Shown piece after piece: positions 25,401-37,434 of a stretch of DNA of 64,000 bases. Under the pieces are notes generated by a model. The model saw nothing but the letters and a program-made list of their open reading frames with translations. It was not told where the DNA came from and ran no database searches. A program made the position numbers and the translations under genes. Positions within the stretch are counted from its first letter, which is position 1. Every line of letters starts with the position of its first letter. Source of the DNA: Dasyornis broadbenti (taxonomy: Eukaryota > Chordata > Aves > Passeriformes > Dasyornithidae). Where the stretch lies: contig VZRN01003185.1 of the NCBI GenBank assembly GCA_013397935.1, forward strand, positions 252,532-316,531, in the 5' to 3' direction.

Positions 25401-26140
25401 TATATGGTACAGTTTCAAATATGGTTTGTATTATCCACAGAGATTTCAGACCTACAGGGTTCAAAAGCAGTTGAATGTTCCATACTATGCTGCTGCTTTC
25501 TACAATTTCCAAAACTTCCAGGGAGCAGAAGAGCTCTTTAGGCAACAAACAGCGCTCATAGATAACATGAGATTTCTGTTTATAAGATTTCAGAGCAACA
25601 GATTGCTTTCCAGACTAATATTTCTTATGCCTACAGAACACACTGCTTATTTTACAAACTGGCAAGGAGAACAAATTATGATGATGCTTGCAGCAAATGA
25701 CTTGCTCTGTATTGCTCTCCACAGGTCACTGCCTCCAAGGATTTCCCAGGACTGAGACCAAAAGGAAATAGCCTGTCTCAAATAGGAAACATTCAACATA
25801 CTCAAAAAGGATACATGACTTCTCAGGCCAAAAGTCTGTGAACACCAACTTTTTCCCCTTAACAGTTAACCACTGAAATGCTTCTGCCTTCTGTTTTCTT
25901 TTTTTTTTAGGTGTTTTGTGTTGCTGTGGTACCTGTTTTGTTTTAGATGTCACAGTTTTGCATAATGACTGTGGCACATATTCTAAGAAACGGTCTTATG
26001 ATCACTGATGATAAAGAAGCTGTTTCATTTGTGCTTTCTGTTTCACAGTTGTTGACAACATCTTTTCATGTCCATAGCATTTCTGAAAGCTCTTCCCACG
26101 TGTATTACCTGCTGTTTACACCACATTAGTTCAGAGTATA

Positions 26141-26225
26141 GTCATGGAGTCAATAGAATATTTTGGCTTGGGAGGGACCTTTAAAGGTCATCTAGCCCAA
26201 CCCTCAACCCCCCCAGCAGCATTCT
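26141..26225 (-). mobile_element. Short CR1 LINE 3'-end fragment (minus strand)
   Basis: On the plus strand, GTCAATAGAATATTTTGG, TTGGGAGGGACCTTTAAAGG and TCATCTAGCCCAACCC are the reverse complement of the CR1 terminal block (consensus CATAGAATGG-TTGGGTTGGAAGGGACCTT-AAAGATCATCTAGTTCCAACCC). Only about 85 bases survive, in the same orientation as GPC5. Confidence 0.85.
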
Positions 26226-29200
26226 CAGCTGTGACACCTGGACTGACAAGAGGCAATGCATTCCCACTGTATCTATCAACATTTTCAGAACTGCTGCTGT
26301 ATTTGAACAATCTCTGCTCCCCTACACAAACCACAGCCAGCAAACTAAGGGGGGACGCAGTGTTCAGCCAGCACCAATACACAAATGTACACACCGTACA
26401 GCTAACCTGCTTATTTCCTTAATATATCAGCCTACAGGAACCGCTCATGCAGGAATTTCCATGGTACTGGCGAGAGCAATACTGCAAGACCATGTAAATT
26501 GGCACTTACATCTTAATAGTACCTACTGCTAACTCCAGTTACTGTCCCACTCTTCTTTTTCCTTTTTTAATGAATTTGCTTGAATACAAAGTATTTTCTT
26601 GATGTTATTGAGATGCTGACAGATTATATCTGTCATTAATTAGTACTGAACAGGAACAGTAAGTTGCTTCTCAAATTTTTGTTGGTATTTTCCATCCTGA
26701 TGTGATATTATTCTATTTAGTTGCTGAGCCTCTCCTCTGAAGAGGCTGTCAATTAAGCTAACTATGGGATGGCTTTGTGATGTGTGTCAGATTTCATAAG
26801 CTAGAGTTGCAAATTTTATTTTCACTTCTGACTAGAGACTTGATATCCCGCTTTACTTAAATCTTGCAAAGTCTTATTTGATACTGGTCTACATTTCTAT
26901 TCCCTTTTTACCAAACATGTGGTTCCAAGCATGTCAGTTTGAGACTATTCCTCTTTCTGTTATGGATGAAATAAGAATATTGATTTCAGAAGTACATATT
27001 AAAATAGTGTATAGGGTGTGGTGGTCTCTACGAGGAGGAAGTAGAACTACCCCAGGCTCTTCCAAAATCTTAAAACTCTCCTTCCCTTAATATTGTACTT
27101 AAAAATGAGGAAGTAGAACAATGGTCCTGTTTTGCTAAAAAACCTAACACAAGTAGTTTTTACCAGCTGTAAGAGCAAACAATTTAGGTTCAAAATAGAC
27201 TTTCGTAGATAAGATCTGCACCATAATGAATACTTCAGTTAGTGTCACTATCCACCTAAGTCGCTAGAAAAGGCTGTCATATTTTCTCTGCCACAATTCT
27301 CTTCACACAATGAGTAAGAATTGGCAGTATCTCCCTGTTGCATCAACATACATATTTTCTCACTGTGCACTGTGCAGGGCTTTATAAGAAATGCAAGAAT
27401 CAGAAATAGCAAAAAATCAAATGTTAAGGATTTTTTTTATTAGTCCATTATTAAGAGTTTTATACTACTTTGAACAACAAACAATTTCAGAAAGCTCTGT
27501 GTAATGTAGACTCTTTTCATTTCAGCATAAATCCTATTTTAAAAAGATGCTTCACAAAAATCATCATTTATTCTAAATGAATGGGACTTTGATTAGCTCT
27601 TAATAACTCTGGCAATCCAGTTAGTGAAAAACAAAACAAACCAGGGAAAATATTACTGGTGTTTTAATTAAATTGCTGATCAAAAGGGCTATGTATCTGG
27701 TGACAGCTCTTCTCAATTTACCTCCTAAGCATCCCAGCAGTGGGAGATGCATCAGCTAAACTGCATGCCCTCCTAATCGCTATTTTCTTTTCTGCCTTCT
27801 ACCTGTAAACCATATGTAGGTTTGAGTTTACATATAATCTTTTAAGACACACAATCATCTCAGAATGTTCATATAACTTCTAGTGTTTTACTTACAAATA
27901 CAGAAAGACCACCTCTGTGTGAAACAAGGAGGGCTTATACCTTCACCATCATCAGAGAACTGTGAAGAAAACCTTTCCACTCTCAAGAGATACAAAAGCA
28001 TCAGCAATCCTGCACTCTTCTGTGTACTTCTGAGGCTCAAAGTTGAAGTACATTTTAAAGGGAGGAGTATGAAACTCAGAAAATCATTTCCCACCTCATT
28101 TCTAACTGCTTAATATTTTTACAGGAATTGTGCCAGTATTTTACATGCAATGATAATAATCAAGTATTTAACACCAGCCAGCAGTCAGAGGCACCTCAGG
28201 TCAATACTGTGGGATAAAACAGCTCTCTGCAGATGTGATAAAAGACTGGAACAGCTCACACAACAAGTATGAAATAGACCTCTCTGTCAAGTAGGAATAT
28301 CCCAATATGACACATCACTAGTACTCTACTATGATGCCTTGCCAAAAATAAAATTTGCTCAAGGGTTTGATTTCAAAAAGACAGTAGCATTGTATTACTT
28401 CCAGAAATTAAAAGAAAAAAGAAGTGCCAACAATTCACTGGGGAAAAAAAGTAACACATTAAACGTACTGAGCTATTCTGTACCTGCAGGTTTGTTCTAA
28501 CTTTGGAGGAAACAAAAGAGTGAAAAAAAAAACCAGTAAAAACAAAATCTAAGTCAAAATTAACATTTAGATATGCATTTGGAATATGAAATACAAAACT
28601 AACTTGTGAGGAAGACCTTCCTAGTGCAACAAAAAATAAATAGCCAGTTTAGGAGCAAACACGGCTGTAATACCAGTGAAAGTTGAATGGCTGCAGCACG
28701 AAGTGCACTCAGATTTTGCTACCCAGTTACCTGTTACTGAAAGGTACAAACCCCAGGTTACGCTGTATCAACAAAAAACATTAAAGAAGAGCAAAGAGAA
28801 AAAGAAGTTTAGAAAGTGTGTCTCCAAGAGCATGTTGCTGAAGAGGGTATCAAACTAAGTATCTGTCAAATGCTGTACTCTTGAGAATTCCATGAGAAAG
28901 AATTGTATTTCAGACATTAAAAAAGTCATCAAAATGTCTAATTTGTGACATTTATACAGCTATTGGAACTATTTTAGGAGGCAGAGGGGTTTTAACTATT
29001 AGGGGATTATTGTAACACTACAGCAAATAGGCACAAACTTGATATCAGTGGTGAAAGGGAAGCACAATTCAAGTGCAACAGCTTGTGTATGAATAATTTC
29101 AAAACATGGTTCTTTGTATGAGCAGGTGAGGATTTAGGTAGTATATTCCATCCCCGTTTCCAATCCATCCTTGAACAGATCTTACAAAAACACATATTAA

Positions 29201-32008
29201 CTTGCCTGTGCTGTGGTACATTGATAAAAGCATTAAAAAATGCAGATGGAAAATTTAGTTGTTACCTTGCCAAGTCAGTGTCAAAACAAAATCTCATCTC
29301 ACTACTTTTACAACCTTTTTGAGACAGGTAAATGGGTAAATGGCAGCATGGTGAAACAGAGGGCTCACCATGCCATAATAATGACACATAGTAAAGGAAA
29401 AATTAGACCATCACCAACATTTAATGTCATATGAAGTACTGGCATTTACTCCTTTAAGGAATGTAAGCATCAATTCCATTAGGGACAGTTTGCAGCCCTT
29501 TGTGGAGAAAGTAAATATTATTTTATACATATCAGCTAGCACTCTAGTGGTATAGCAGTGCAAGATGGGATCTTTTCCAAATAAGTTCAGACATACATTT
29601 TACTGCACCTAAAAACTGGAAATCATTTATCCTGATAGAAGCATTTAAATTTCCAGTACAGTCACTAACGGTAGGTGGCTATGGAGATCTCTAGAGGGAG
29701 ATTTGGTCTGCCTAATTTAGACAGTCAGACACAGGAGTATCTTCTGCTATGGCAAGATTTCCTAAAATTAGGAAGACTTTATTTACCCTGCAAATACAAC
29801 CTCCAAGTAATATCTTTTATTTTCAAAAGCAGTATCTTCTTGAGATTGTCTTCTGAAAGAAAAAAAAACACACTGAAAAGACCAAGGTCCATTTGCCTGT
29901 AACCACAGTTCCAAAATCTCATAACCTTAGTATTTGTACTTGCAGGAATGATTAATTAATCGTGGTTTTAAATTATTGGGGAAGAAAGGAAAATAATTCC
30001 CATTATTATTTCTGCCATATGCAACTGACTTTGCTTATCTTGATTACCTATTAGAGTGATAACTGCAGACTGCAGTACATAAAAGAATATGCACTGAACC
30101 ATTAATTTGCCTGCCATGAAGATAAATAAATGAAGAAGAGCCCATCATTTCAAACTCTTCAAAACACCCATCTGTACAAGTAAGGAATTTTACAGAAGAA
30201 GGTGACTTTGTCAAGCGATATTCAGCACTGACTGGTTCAGCAGAGTTCGTATCAGTTCCTCTAATTGCACTTTGTTGTTGTGAATACGAACCTGTGGAGT
30301 CCAGGGCACAGATTACAGCCGTCAGGGTCCAACGGCATCAAAAAGTTCTATTGATTTTTTGGTAAATCCACTATTTACAGAAAAAGGAGGATTACTGTGA
30401 GCCTCTCACAAAGGAGAACTGTCCAGAAACCATAGCCTGCTGAAGAGAGATACTGTCACTTCAGGGGTTGATTCTAGGGGTTTAAAGTTTTTAATGGGAG
30501 AGAACCTGGAAAACACAGTTTAAGCATTTTATTTTTACATCTTTTAAAGCTAATTATTTACTTGGGGTTTTTACGCCTTTGTATATCAAACTGGCAAAAA
30601 TAGAGGAGATACTCAAAAAAATCTGTTCTTTTCTGTATGCAGGGCAGAATAGTCTTGATCTCTTTTCCCATGTAAACATTAAATATGAGCAGAAAGGGAT
30701 CTCCAAGATATCTGTTCTTTTGCTATTTAATAATATTTAGACATTTCTATGATTAATATGTGCTATTTAGTTTTCTGAGAGCTCACTGCAACCTCCCTTA
30801 AATGGGCTCTCCCTTTACACCTCACAATACTCACTTCCTTTTTGCTGGGGATCTTGAAAGTAAAAAGGGAAATTCAGTGTAATTGGTGATAAAAGTGGTC
30901 ATATGCTTTGAAGGCAAAGAGAAAATAAGGTTTCAAAAAACAATGAAGCTTCCTAACAGAGTTTTTATACTATGGATTTACCAGAAAGAATTACTTTTTC
31001 TAATCTGGAAGGACAAAATGTATTCAGGAGATGCTTTTCAATTTGTCTTAAATTATGTATTTTGAATGCAAAAACGGTCACCTTCTTGGTACTAGTCCTT
31101 CTATAGTTTAATCAGACTTTTATAAAATTGTAAAACCATACATGAAGAAAATGAGGTTCATATGTGTATGTATATATGTTTGTATATGCTAAATATTTCT
31201 CCTTAGAAAATGATACATGTCTAGTTTTTATATAAAAAAGTATTTGAGAATAGTTTCAAAAATAGTTTGTGTTGAAACTGACAACCATTTGGAAAGAGCT
31301 CAGAAACCTGACACAAGGGTGAAATCCTTCAGAATGACACCAACTGCAAGTGTCACAATGCAGATGCCAACATGTGGGTGATGTATCTAAACTCCTTTTA
31401 TATTGTGCAAGACTAAACAACTACTGTTCTTCTAATCCTGATGCACACATTTACACAGGGCCAAATAAACCGCTCTCTATGGTCTGTGGAGTAGTTCTAC
31501 ATATAAGCAAAATTTAAACACTGAAATGCAGGTATCTGATTAAAGAACTGAATTCCTCCTCTGCAAACAAATGCTATAGATTATCACTGGTTAAATTGCA
31601 TTTCAGTGCATTTCACCATTCTTACTGTGAAAAGTACCAGAAGCAAAACTTTTGATTCTTTGTGTATGTTGATATTTACTAAGTGGTAGAGACTGTTCAG
31701 TCCTGAAGGCCTTGGCACCATCACAGGTTGTATAACAAGAAAATCAGACTGTACTTACCACAGATACACAGAGCTCTGACTGTGGTTGAGAAGGAAGGAC
31801 CATATCTTACCATGACATGATGAGACAGAAGAAAATGCTACTTTGATATCCCAAATCTTGAAATGTTTAAAAGCTGATGTGAAAAGTCAAGTAAAGCTAA
31901 ATTATCACTCTCATCTCTTTCTCCTAATATAGAGAGCAAAGGGCTATATACAAAACACAACTAAGTAAAAGAATGTACTTGTTTAGCAAGGTTACAGCAA
32001 CATGTGAT

Positions 32009-32036
32009 TTATATAAATATATAATATATATATAAT
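32009..32036. repeat. TA-rich microsatellite-like block
   Basis: Interrupted (TA)n: TTATATAAATATATAATATA and following TATATA. Confidence 0.85.
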
Positions 32037-33102
32037 TGCCTCCATAAATAGCAAGTTATATACCAGGCTGCAAATCTATTTCACCTTAAAGCTCAGTTAA
32101 AGTATATTATTTTATAAATTTCAGGAATTATTAGCTTTGAAAAGCTTGACAAATATATTTTGTTCCTACTAAGGTAGGTATTTAAAATTTTGAAGTTCAA
32201 TAATACAGCTTGGATAGTGTGTTAGGTTTAAGTATGACTCTGTCTCTGAGGCAACACCACAATCCATTAATCTCCCTTTATTTTCTGCTCATTGTAGGCT
32301 TAATATGTGATTCATCATTTTTCATATCTCACAGGACAAAAAGGTGATCTTTTGTATTTGAATCTCTAATTTACACTCCTCATATTCTTTTCCCAAGCAG
32401 TAAACTCTGGAGAAGAAAGTTTTTTCTGCAGCTTCTTCAGCCCTTTCTTTTTCCTGGGGAAAAGCAGTTATATGTCAGGTCTCTAAGGAATTTGATGCTC
32501 TCCTTATCTCTTGACCCTATTTTCATACTCAGAGCTACAAGAAAAGAAGCTATCCCACAACAAGATAATATATTTGGAGGTTAGTAAGATTTCAGTATGT
32601 AAATTATACATCCTTTTCCCCAAGACCCACTCAAGTCTTTAGGGACAAGGTCAAGTAAGCTCCCAAAATGAAATACTTTATAACGGAAATATTCTATTCC
32701 ACTCTTTTAGATACTCACTCAAGGAGAAAACAACACAATTCCAAGTCTCTAGAGGAAACCAACACAATAAACTATACAGTGAAGTTTTAATATCAAAGGA
32801 GGAAGGCATTCCTGATAGATGAAATAACTTCCTTGGAACTTCCAAATAAGATTTGCAAAGTTTATCTTTGCACAGTATTTTGTAGTTATTAATTAAATCA
32901 TGGCATCTCTTGTAGGGAAAACTGCATTGATTTTCCCATCATTGCAGTCACCATTTTAATAAAGAAGAGAGACAAAAGCATGATGCTGAAGCTGGAGGGA
33001 TACAAAAGATATTTAAGAAGGAAGGAATAATGATTGCCTTTGAGCTTCAATCTTAATGCCACTTCTCCCAGAAAACAACACTACTGATGGAAAAGAATTT
33101 TT

Positions 33103-33138
33103 TCTGTTTTTTTGTTTTGTTTTGTTTTTTTTTTTTTC
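33103..33138. repeat. T-rich tract with (GTTTT)n
   Basis: A T-rich tract with CTG, GTTTTGTTTTG and a terminal run of about 15 T. The Phe-rich plus-strand frame and the Lys-rich minus-strand frame here are composition artefacts. Confidence 0.85.
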
Positions 33139-34240
33139 TATTTCACCACTCTTTCTTTTGTTGTCAGAGTTATTGTTCACAATTAGAGATATAGGAACCA
33201 AGAGGTTTTACCGTGAAGCTATCAGTAATATTTCAACTCCAGAAACCATGTGGGAAACTATTTAAAAACTGTCAAGATGTAAAAACAGAATTAAAGCAAG
33301 TCCTTAGATTTGCTTTAATGAACTAAATGCACTAGGCAAGGAAAAAACATTTAATATCTCTAATTCTTGTGTTTGGGGAATGGGGTAGAGAAGTGGAGAC
33401 CATAAAAGTACAAAGCTTCATGGTCTCCCTAAGCAGTCTCTTCTTTTACCAGTGCAAATGAGAGGATGCTGGGTTAAACATGCCAGTAGAACCTTTCCTG
33501 TTACTGAGTCTTCAGATCAGAGTGAAAACTTATATTTTTAAACTGAAATACAGAGCCGTCACCAAAATAATTTTTGGCTTCAACAGAATTATGTTTTTGT
33601 CCTCTAGCTCTGGCCATCTGTGCAAATAAATGCAGCATGTAACCAGAGATACCTGTAATCCTGTAAACTTATTACAATGTTATGATTGTACAGAACCATA
33701 TTGGAATTGATTTCCTTGTAAGCCTTAAATTCAGTAAGTCACAGATACGTACATCAGATATGTACACAGATATATACTCATGTAGCAAGCATGCGATTTT
33801 CATTCAGACTTCTTAGTTTTTCTATCTGGTATCTAAACCAAAAACATCGCGGCAATATAAGTTAAGGAAGAACCTAGATTTAGTAAGACGGGAAGAGGGA
33901 AATTATGTTTTATTTTTATTTAAACATATGTACCCAGTTAATATCAATAAATCATGTTGTTTGTGCTTCTGTATGCTTACTGCAATGCCGAGCTGCGGTA
34001 CTTGCAGGTACAGATGGCCCAGCTGCCAGAGCCTCACTTCCTACACTTATCTACCATATGCAAGCCTTTTGACTAAGTAGTTTTTAATAACCGAAGTGAG
34101 ACAGAGAGCAACTAGTGTTTTGCTATGGACATGCCCTCAGCAGAAAGTTGAATTAAGAATGAACCTTTATGGTACAGTAAATTAATACTTTCATTACTAG
34201 CGTGGTAGTTATAACTATACTGTATCTACAGGAAAAAGTA

Positions 34241-34249
34241 TCTTACCTG
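34241..34249 (-). other. GPC5: 5' splice site of the GPC5 exon
   Basis: On the minus strand the exon ends in TTCAG followed by GTAAGA, a near-consensus donor. The reading frame runs up to it without a stop and leaves the exon in phase 0, as expected if the next exon begins with the Leu-Leu of the family sequence. Confidence 0.88.
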
Positions 34250-34367
34250 AATAACATGTTTCAGCTTGTCAATAATTTGACTTATTACAGGATCTGTTCC
34301 CTTCACTTTTACTTCTGGATTTGCAGACTGAGCTTTGATTCCAGTGCCCACCACACGATGCGTATAG
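34247..34367 (-). CDS. GPC5: Glypican-5 internal coding exon (C-terminal part of core domain)
   Basis: This 121-bp exon is seen directly: an AG acceptor with a T-rich tract lies just above 34367 and a CAG|GTAAGA donor lies at 34247/34246. Two of the three frames contain stops. The third gives one base completing a codon (Ser would fit), then 40 codons, ending in phase 0. The peptide includes YTHRVVG, GIKAQSANPEVKVKG and ISQIIDKLKHVIQ. From memory of the family, glypican-5 has almost the same residues here, roughly positions 427-467 of about 572. Glypican-3 shares the SQIIDKLKH helix but differs before it, and glypican-6 is quite different. The product is a GPI-anchored heparan sulfate proteoglycan of the cell surface that modulates Hedgehog, FGF and Wnt signalling. 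This exon encodes the last part of the alpha-helical core, before the linker that carries the glycan chains. No neighbouring exon was found in the window. Confidence 0.93.
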
Positions 34368-34406
34368 CTAGTTTAATACAGAAATGCACATAAAAAAGGT
34401 TTAGTA
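34368..34406 (-). other. GPC5: 3' splice site (branch point, pyrimidine tract, AG) of the GPC5 exon
   Basis: Read on the minus strand, a branch-point-like ACTAAAC lies at about 34400-34406. It is followed by a T-rich tract with TTTTTTATG and ATTTCTGT, and then by ACTAG just before the exon. The spacing of about 35 bases from the branch site to AG is normal. This acceptor is what sets the phase-2 start of the coding exon. Confidence 0.85.
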
Positions 34407-37400
34407 ACTTATTCTTCTCTCAAAGAGTCATCTTCTAGTTTGTATTATCTCTCATGGCACCAACACACCACTTTAATGAGATGAATTAATTTTGTGCACA
34501 CATTTTTCACAAAAAAAGAAATACAACAAAATATAATTACTACATTCCACAAAGTTCTGTTATTTATTAGAGCTTTAAGTTTACTGCAAACTTTAATAAG
34601 GAAAGTTATCTACATTTTGTAGCATTAAACATTCAGCCCTGTGCATGGCTTTTTGTGTGTGTGCAAAAAGACTCTCCTCCATTTTGACTTCGCTAAATAC
34701 CAACTACATGATGATTGCCTAAAAGTGTGACATTTTAGGTTTTTAAAACAAACTCCAGATTCTACACATGCTGTATTTTCAGAAATAAACCTGAAGTTTT
34801 CTAGTGTTTAGCGAGTTCATGCGCAGACAGAATATTTATTGAAGGATAACAGCCACATTGTGTATAAATTATTTAGCATTACATAAATTACATAAGTAAG
34901 AGTAGACCGAATGTACTTTATCTATCTATACATATATATGTACATATGTATATATATAAAGAAGAAATAAAAAACATATAAGCTGATTCAAAAAAGAACT
35001 GCTGGAGTAAGTAGAACATTGTTTCTAATACATAAAAATTCAAAATACAGTAAATAAAGTAACCACCAAGCAGAATTCTGTAGCTTATTAAGAAGCAATT
35101 CTTCATTCAACTTACCATATGATGTGTAATACTCAAATTATGCACGAAAAACTGAATATCTACCTTCCCATCACAGATATTGTACATTATGCAAATATTC
35201 CCCATATGCTATATTTTTTCTCCATACTCTATAAGAGGATAGCTCTATATATCTCTGTCTCCAAAGTATTTTACCAGCTGTTATGCTGTAAGACAAAGAA
35301 AGGAAATAACCTTATCAGAGTAAAGAAATGTCTAATCCCTGCCTGCTAGATTCACATATAAGCATAGATAACCCAGCACATTCAAATTTTGCAGAATTTC
35401 TTTTATGAAAAACATTACAGGTCCTCTTAGCTATGCAGAAAAGCTTCCATAGATGCTAAACAATGAATGCAGTTCAGTAAAACAAGGTTGCCACATAACA
35501 ACATTTTTTCCTTGATCTTTGCTTAAATATGATTTTTTTTTGCTTAAATGAGATTTAGGATATTCCTAAGGAAGTGTACGCACTGAATATATAAATGACT
35601 CATATTCTTGAAAAGGTGCTATTTTGATTTACAGCAGACAGCCTTTTGTGCTGCTCGTAGCAATGAAGCCATTTGCCAGCTTGAAGTGATGGGGAAAAGC
35701 TTTGTACAGGGGTGTGTACAAAATCTGCAGCCTGCCTGCTAGTGCTGGGCCATTGTTTAATGCAGTAATTTGGGCTGAGTCAACAAATCTTCTGGTCATT
35801 CTAAGTGTGAAAAAGATAAAAGTAAACATAAAAACCTTCTTCAAAAAATTCCTTTGGCAGTCATTTGTATATAAAAAAATATATATATAAATAAATAAGG
35901 AATTAATTCCAGCTGAACAATGATGCACTCACCAGAAAAATGACTGATTTAACTCAACATACTAGTTTAATTCAATACCAAAATATTTTTTCATACCATA
36001 ACACTAGAAAAAATCTTGAAGGTTATGTCTATCCTTTCTATACAGTGGTCTTATTCCGTTTCACAGCATGCAAAATCTGTACTCTCACTTTCTGTCACTC
36101 AGAATTCTTCAATTAACACCTTTTTTTCAAATGCTGCAAACTCAAGTATTGCACATTTCTCTGTGAACTGTATAACTGTGAAAAAGAATACCCTTTCTCT
36201 TTTTTTTTTTTTTAATTCAATGATACTCATTTTTCTAACCATGCAGGAAGTAATAAACCATGCAGAAGTTGAGACTTCCCTAGACTATAATTTTATTAAT
36301 TTAGTTCACCTGGGAATTATTTGGCAATAACTCATTCAAGACCGACTCATTTCTTTTTCAGGTATTTCTACAATGAAATCAGAAGTCTTGCACAGTTGGT
36401 GTGTGCTGTAGGACTGACACCTTTCTTTCACATGAGAGAAAGTAGCTGGGAAAGTAATGCTGTCTTGTGAGTGGACCTGATATTAGGAGTTCCAATTATA
36501 TTCTCCAACCTCTTCAGAGTCAACATTCTCTAAATTCCTCTTCAGCTTTTTTCAATTGAGAGTCAGGAAGGGTAAGAAGCTGAAGCAGAGGTGACATGTG
36601 CATTGAAGCAGTGAAAAGTAGCACACTAGTGCTTGATAACACCACATCTTTAAGTCTATTGGCATTGAACAAATATTGGATCATTAGGTACTGGTAGTAA
36701 CAACCTTGATATTACTTGTTCTTACTTGCTCTGAGCTGTTTAGCACCTTTCCACCTCCTTTCTCACTACTGACCTTTCTCTCACCAACAGCTGGCATGAT
36801 CAGCTTTCCAGGGCTTACAGAATGAATTTGTTCGTTTGCCTACTTCCTGCTGCCTGAAGACCTTATCTTTCACAACGATATTTCCAGACAGAACAGTATA
36901 CCTTTCCACCTAAAACCTTCACAAATACACTGACTGCCCCCAAAACTGTTCAAACTCTGTTCTGTGAAAACTGACACATTTCATCCTGCTCTCTTTGTAC
37001 TTTTGCCTGTTACAGGCTCCAGAAGATCCCAAATAACATACATGATTATGTCAATAGAGAAAGTACCAATCCTTCTATACAAACCCTTTTGACCCAGTAT
37101 TGGTATAATCACTGCATAACACGAAGTTTTCTGGTTTATAAAGTTTACTACATATTTACCACGTTCCCTGACTTGACTTTTATAGGAGTTGATACTTCTC
37201 TCCAAAAATCCTTGTAATTTTGAAGTGATGTATTATTATTCAAGCTTTGTAAAGTTTTTAGCCCATTGAGAGTTTATAATTTTGAATTTCAAGACTTCAG
37301 TCTTGAAATTGATCCTCCAGGTTCGGGATGCCAGTTCTCGCCCAGGAACATGACTCTTAAAACATCACACATGGAAAATGAAGAGGTGAAAAACAAAAAT

Positions 37401-37434
37401 TAAGATTCATTTAAATGGATTTCCATTTGGAAGA
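34407..37434. other. Intronic stretch upstream of the GPC5 exon
   Basis: A (TA)-rich microsatellite lies at 34921-34960. At 36362-36466 a plus-strand segment is bounded by a good acceptor and a GTGAGT donor and is open in one frame. It is discussed as a finding and is not called as a gene. Nothing else was recognised. Confidence 0.5.
34921..34960. repeat. TCTA/TA microsatellite-like block
   Basis: TCTATCTATACATATATATG followed by TACATATGTATATATATAAA, an interrupted TA repeat about 550 bases from the GPC5 exon. Confidence 0.85.

Larger units (their letters stand above)
15049..26140. other. Long intronic stretch, few features
   Basis: This is 11 kb of AT-rich sequence with three small tandem duplications (near 15166, 18505 and 22391), an A/C tract (21165-21215) and a pyrimidine run near 21600. 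A slightly GC-richer patch at about 20575-20950 resembles no repeat I know. Open frames at 19393-19659, 21726-22031 and 25426-25755 have no recognised product. Confidence 0.5.
26226..34240. other. Intronic stretch between a CR1 fragment and the GPC5 donor
   Basis: About 8 kb with no recognised repeat other than a TA-rich block (32009-32036) and a T-rich tract (33103-33138). A 21-base microexon-like segment on the GPC5 strand lies at 31759-31779 and is discussed as a finding. The open frames here are short and unsupported. Confidence 0.55.
1..34246 (-). other. GPC5: GPC5 intron downstream of the exon (partial)
   Basis: This is inferred to be the intron following the GPC5 exon. The last glypican-5 exon should encode an acidic Asp/Glu/Cys segment with Ser-Gly glycan sites and a hydrophobic GPI signal. 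Nothing like it was seen on the minus strand down to base 1, so the intron is at least 34.2 kb long. It contains three plus-strand and two minus-strand CR1 pieces and an assembly gap. Confidence 0.8.

Noticed and set aside
25426..25755. A 109-codon plus-strand frame following a CCACAG acceptor-like site
   Set aside because: No recognised motif, a weak pyrimidine tract and no donor. Its length is within chance expectation for the window.
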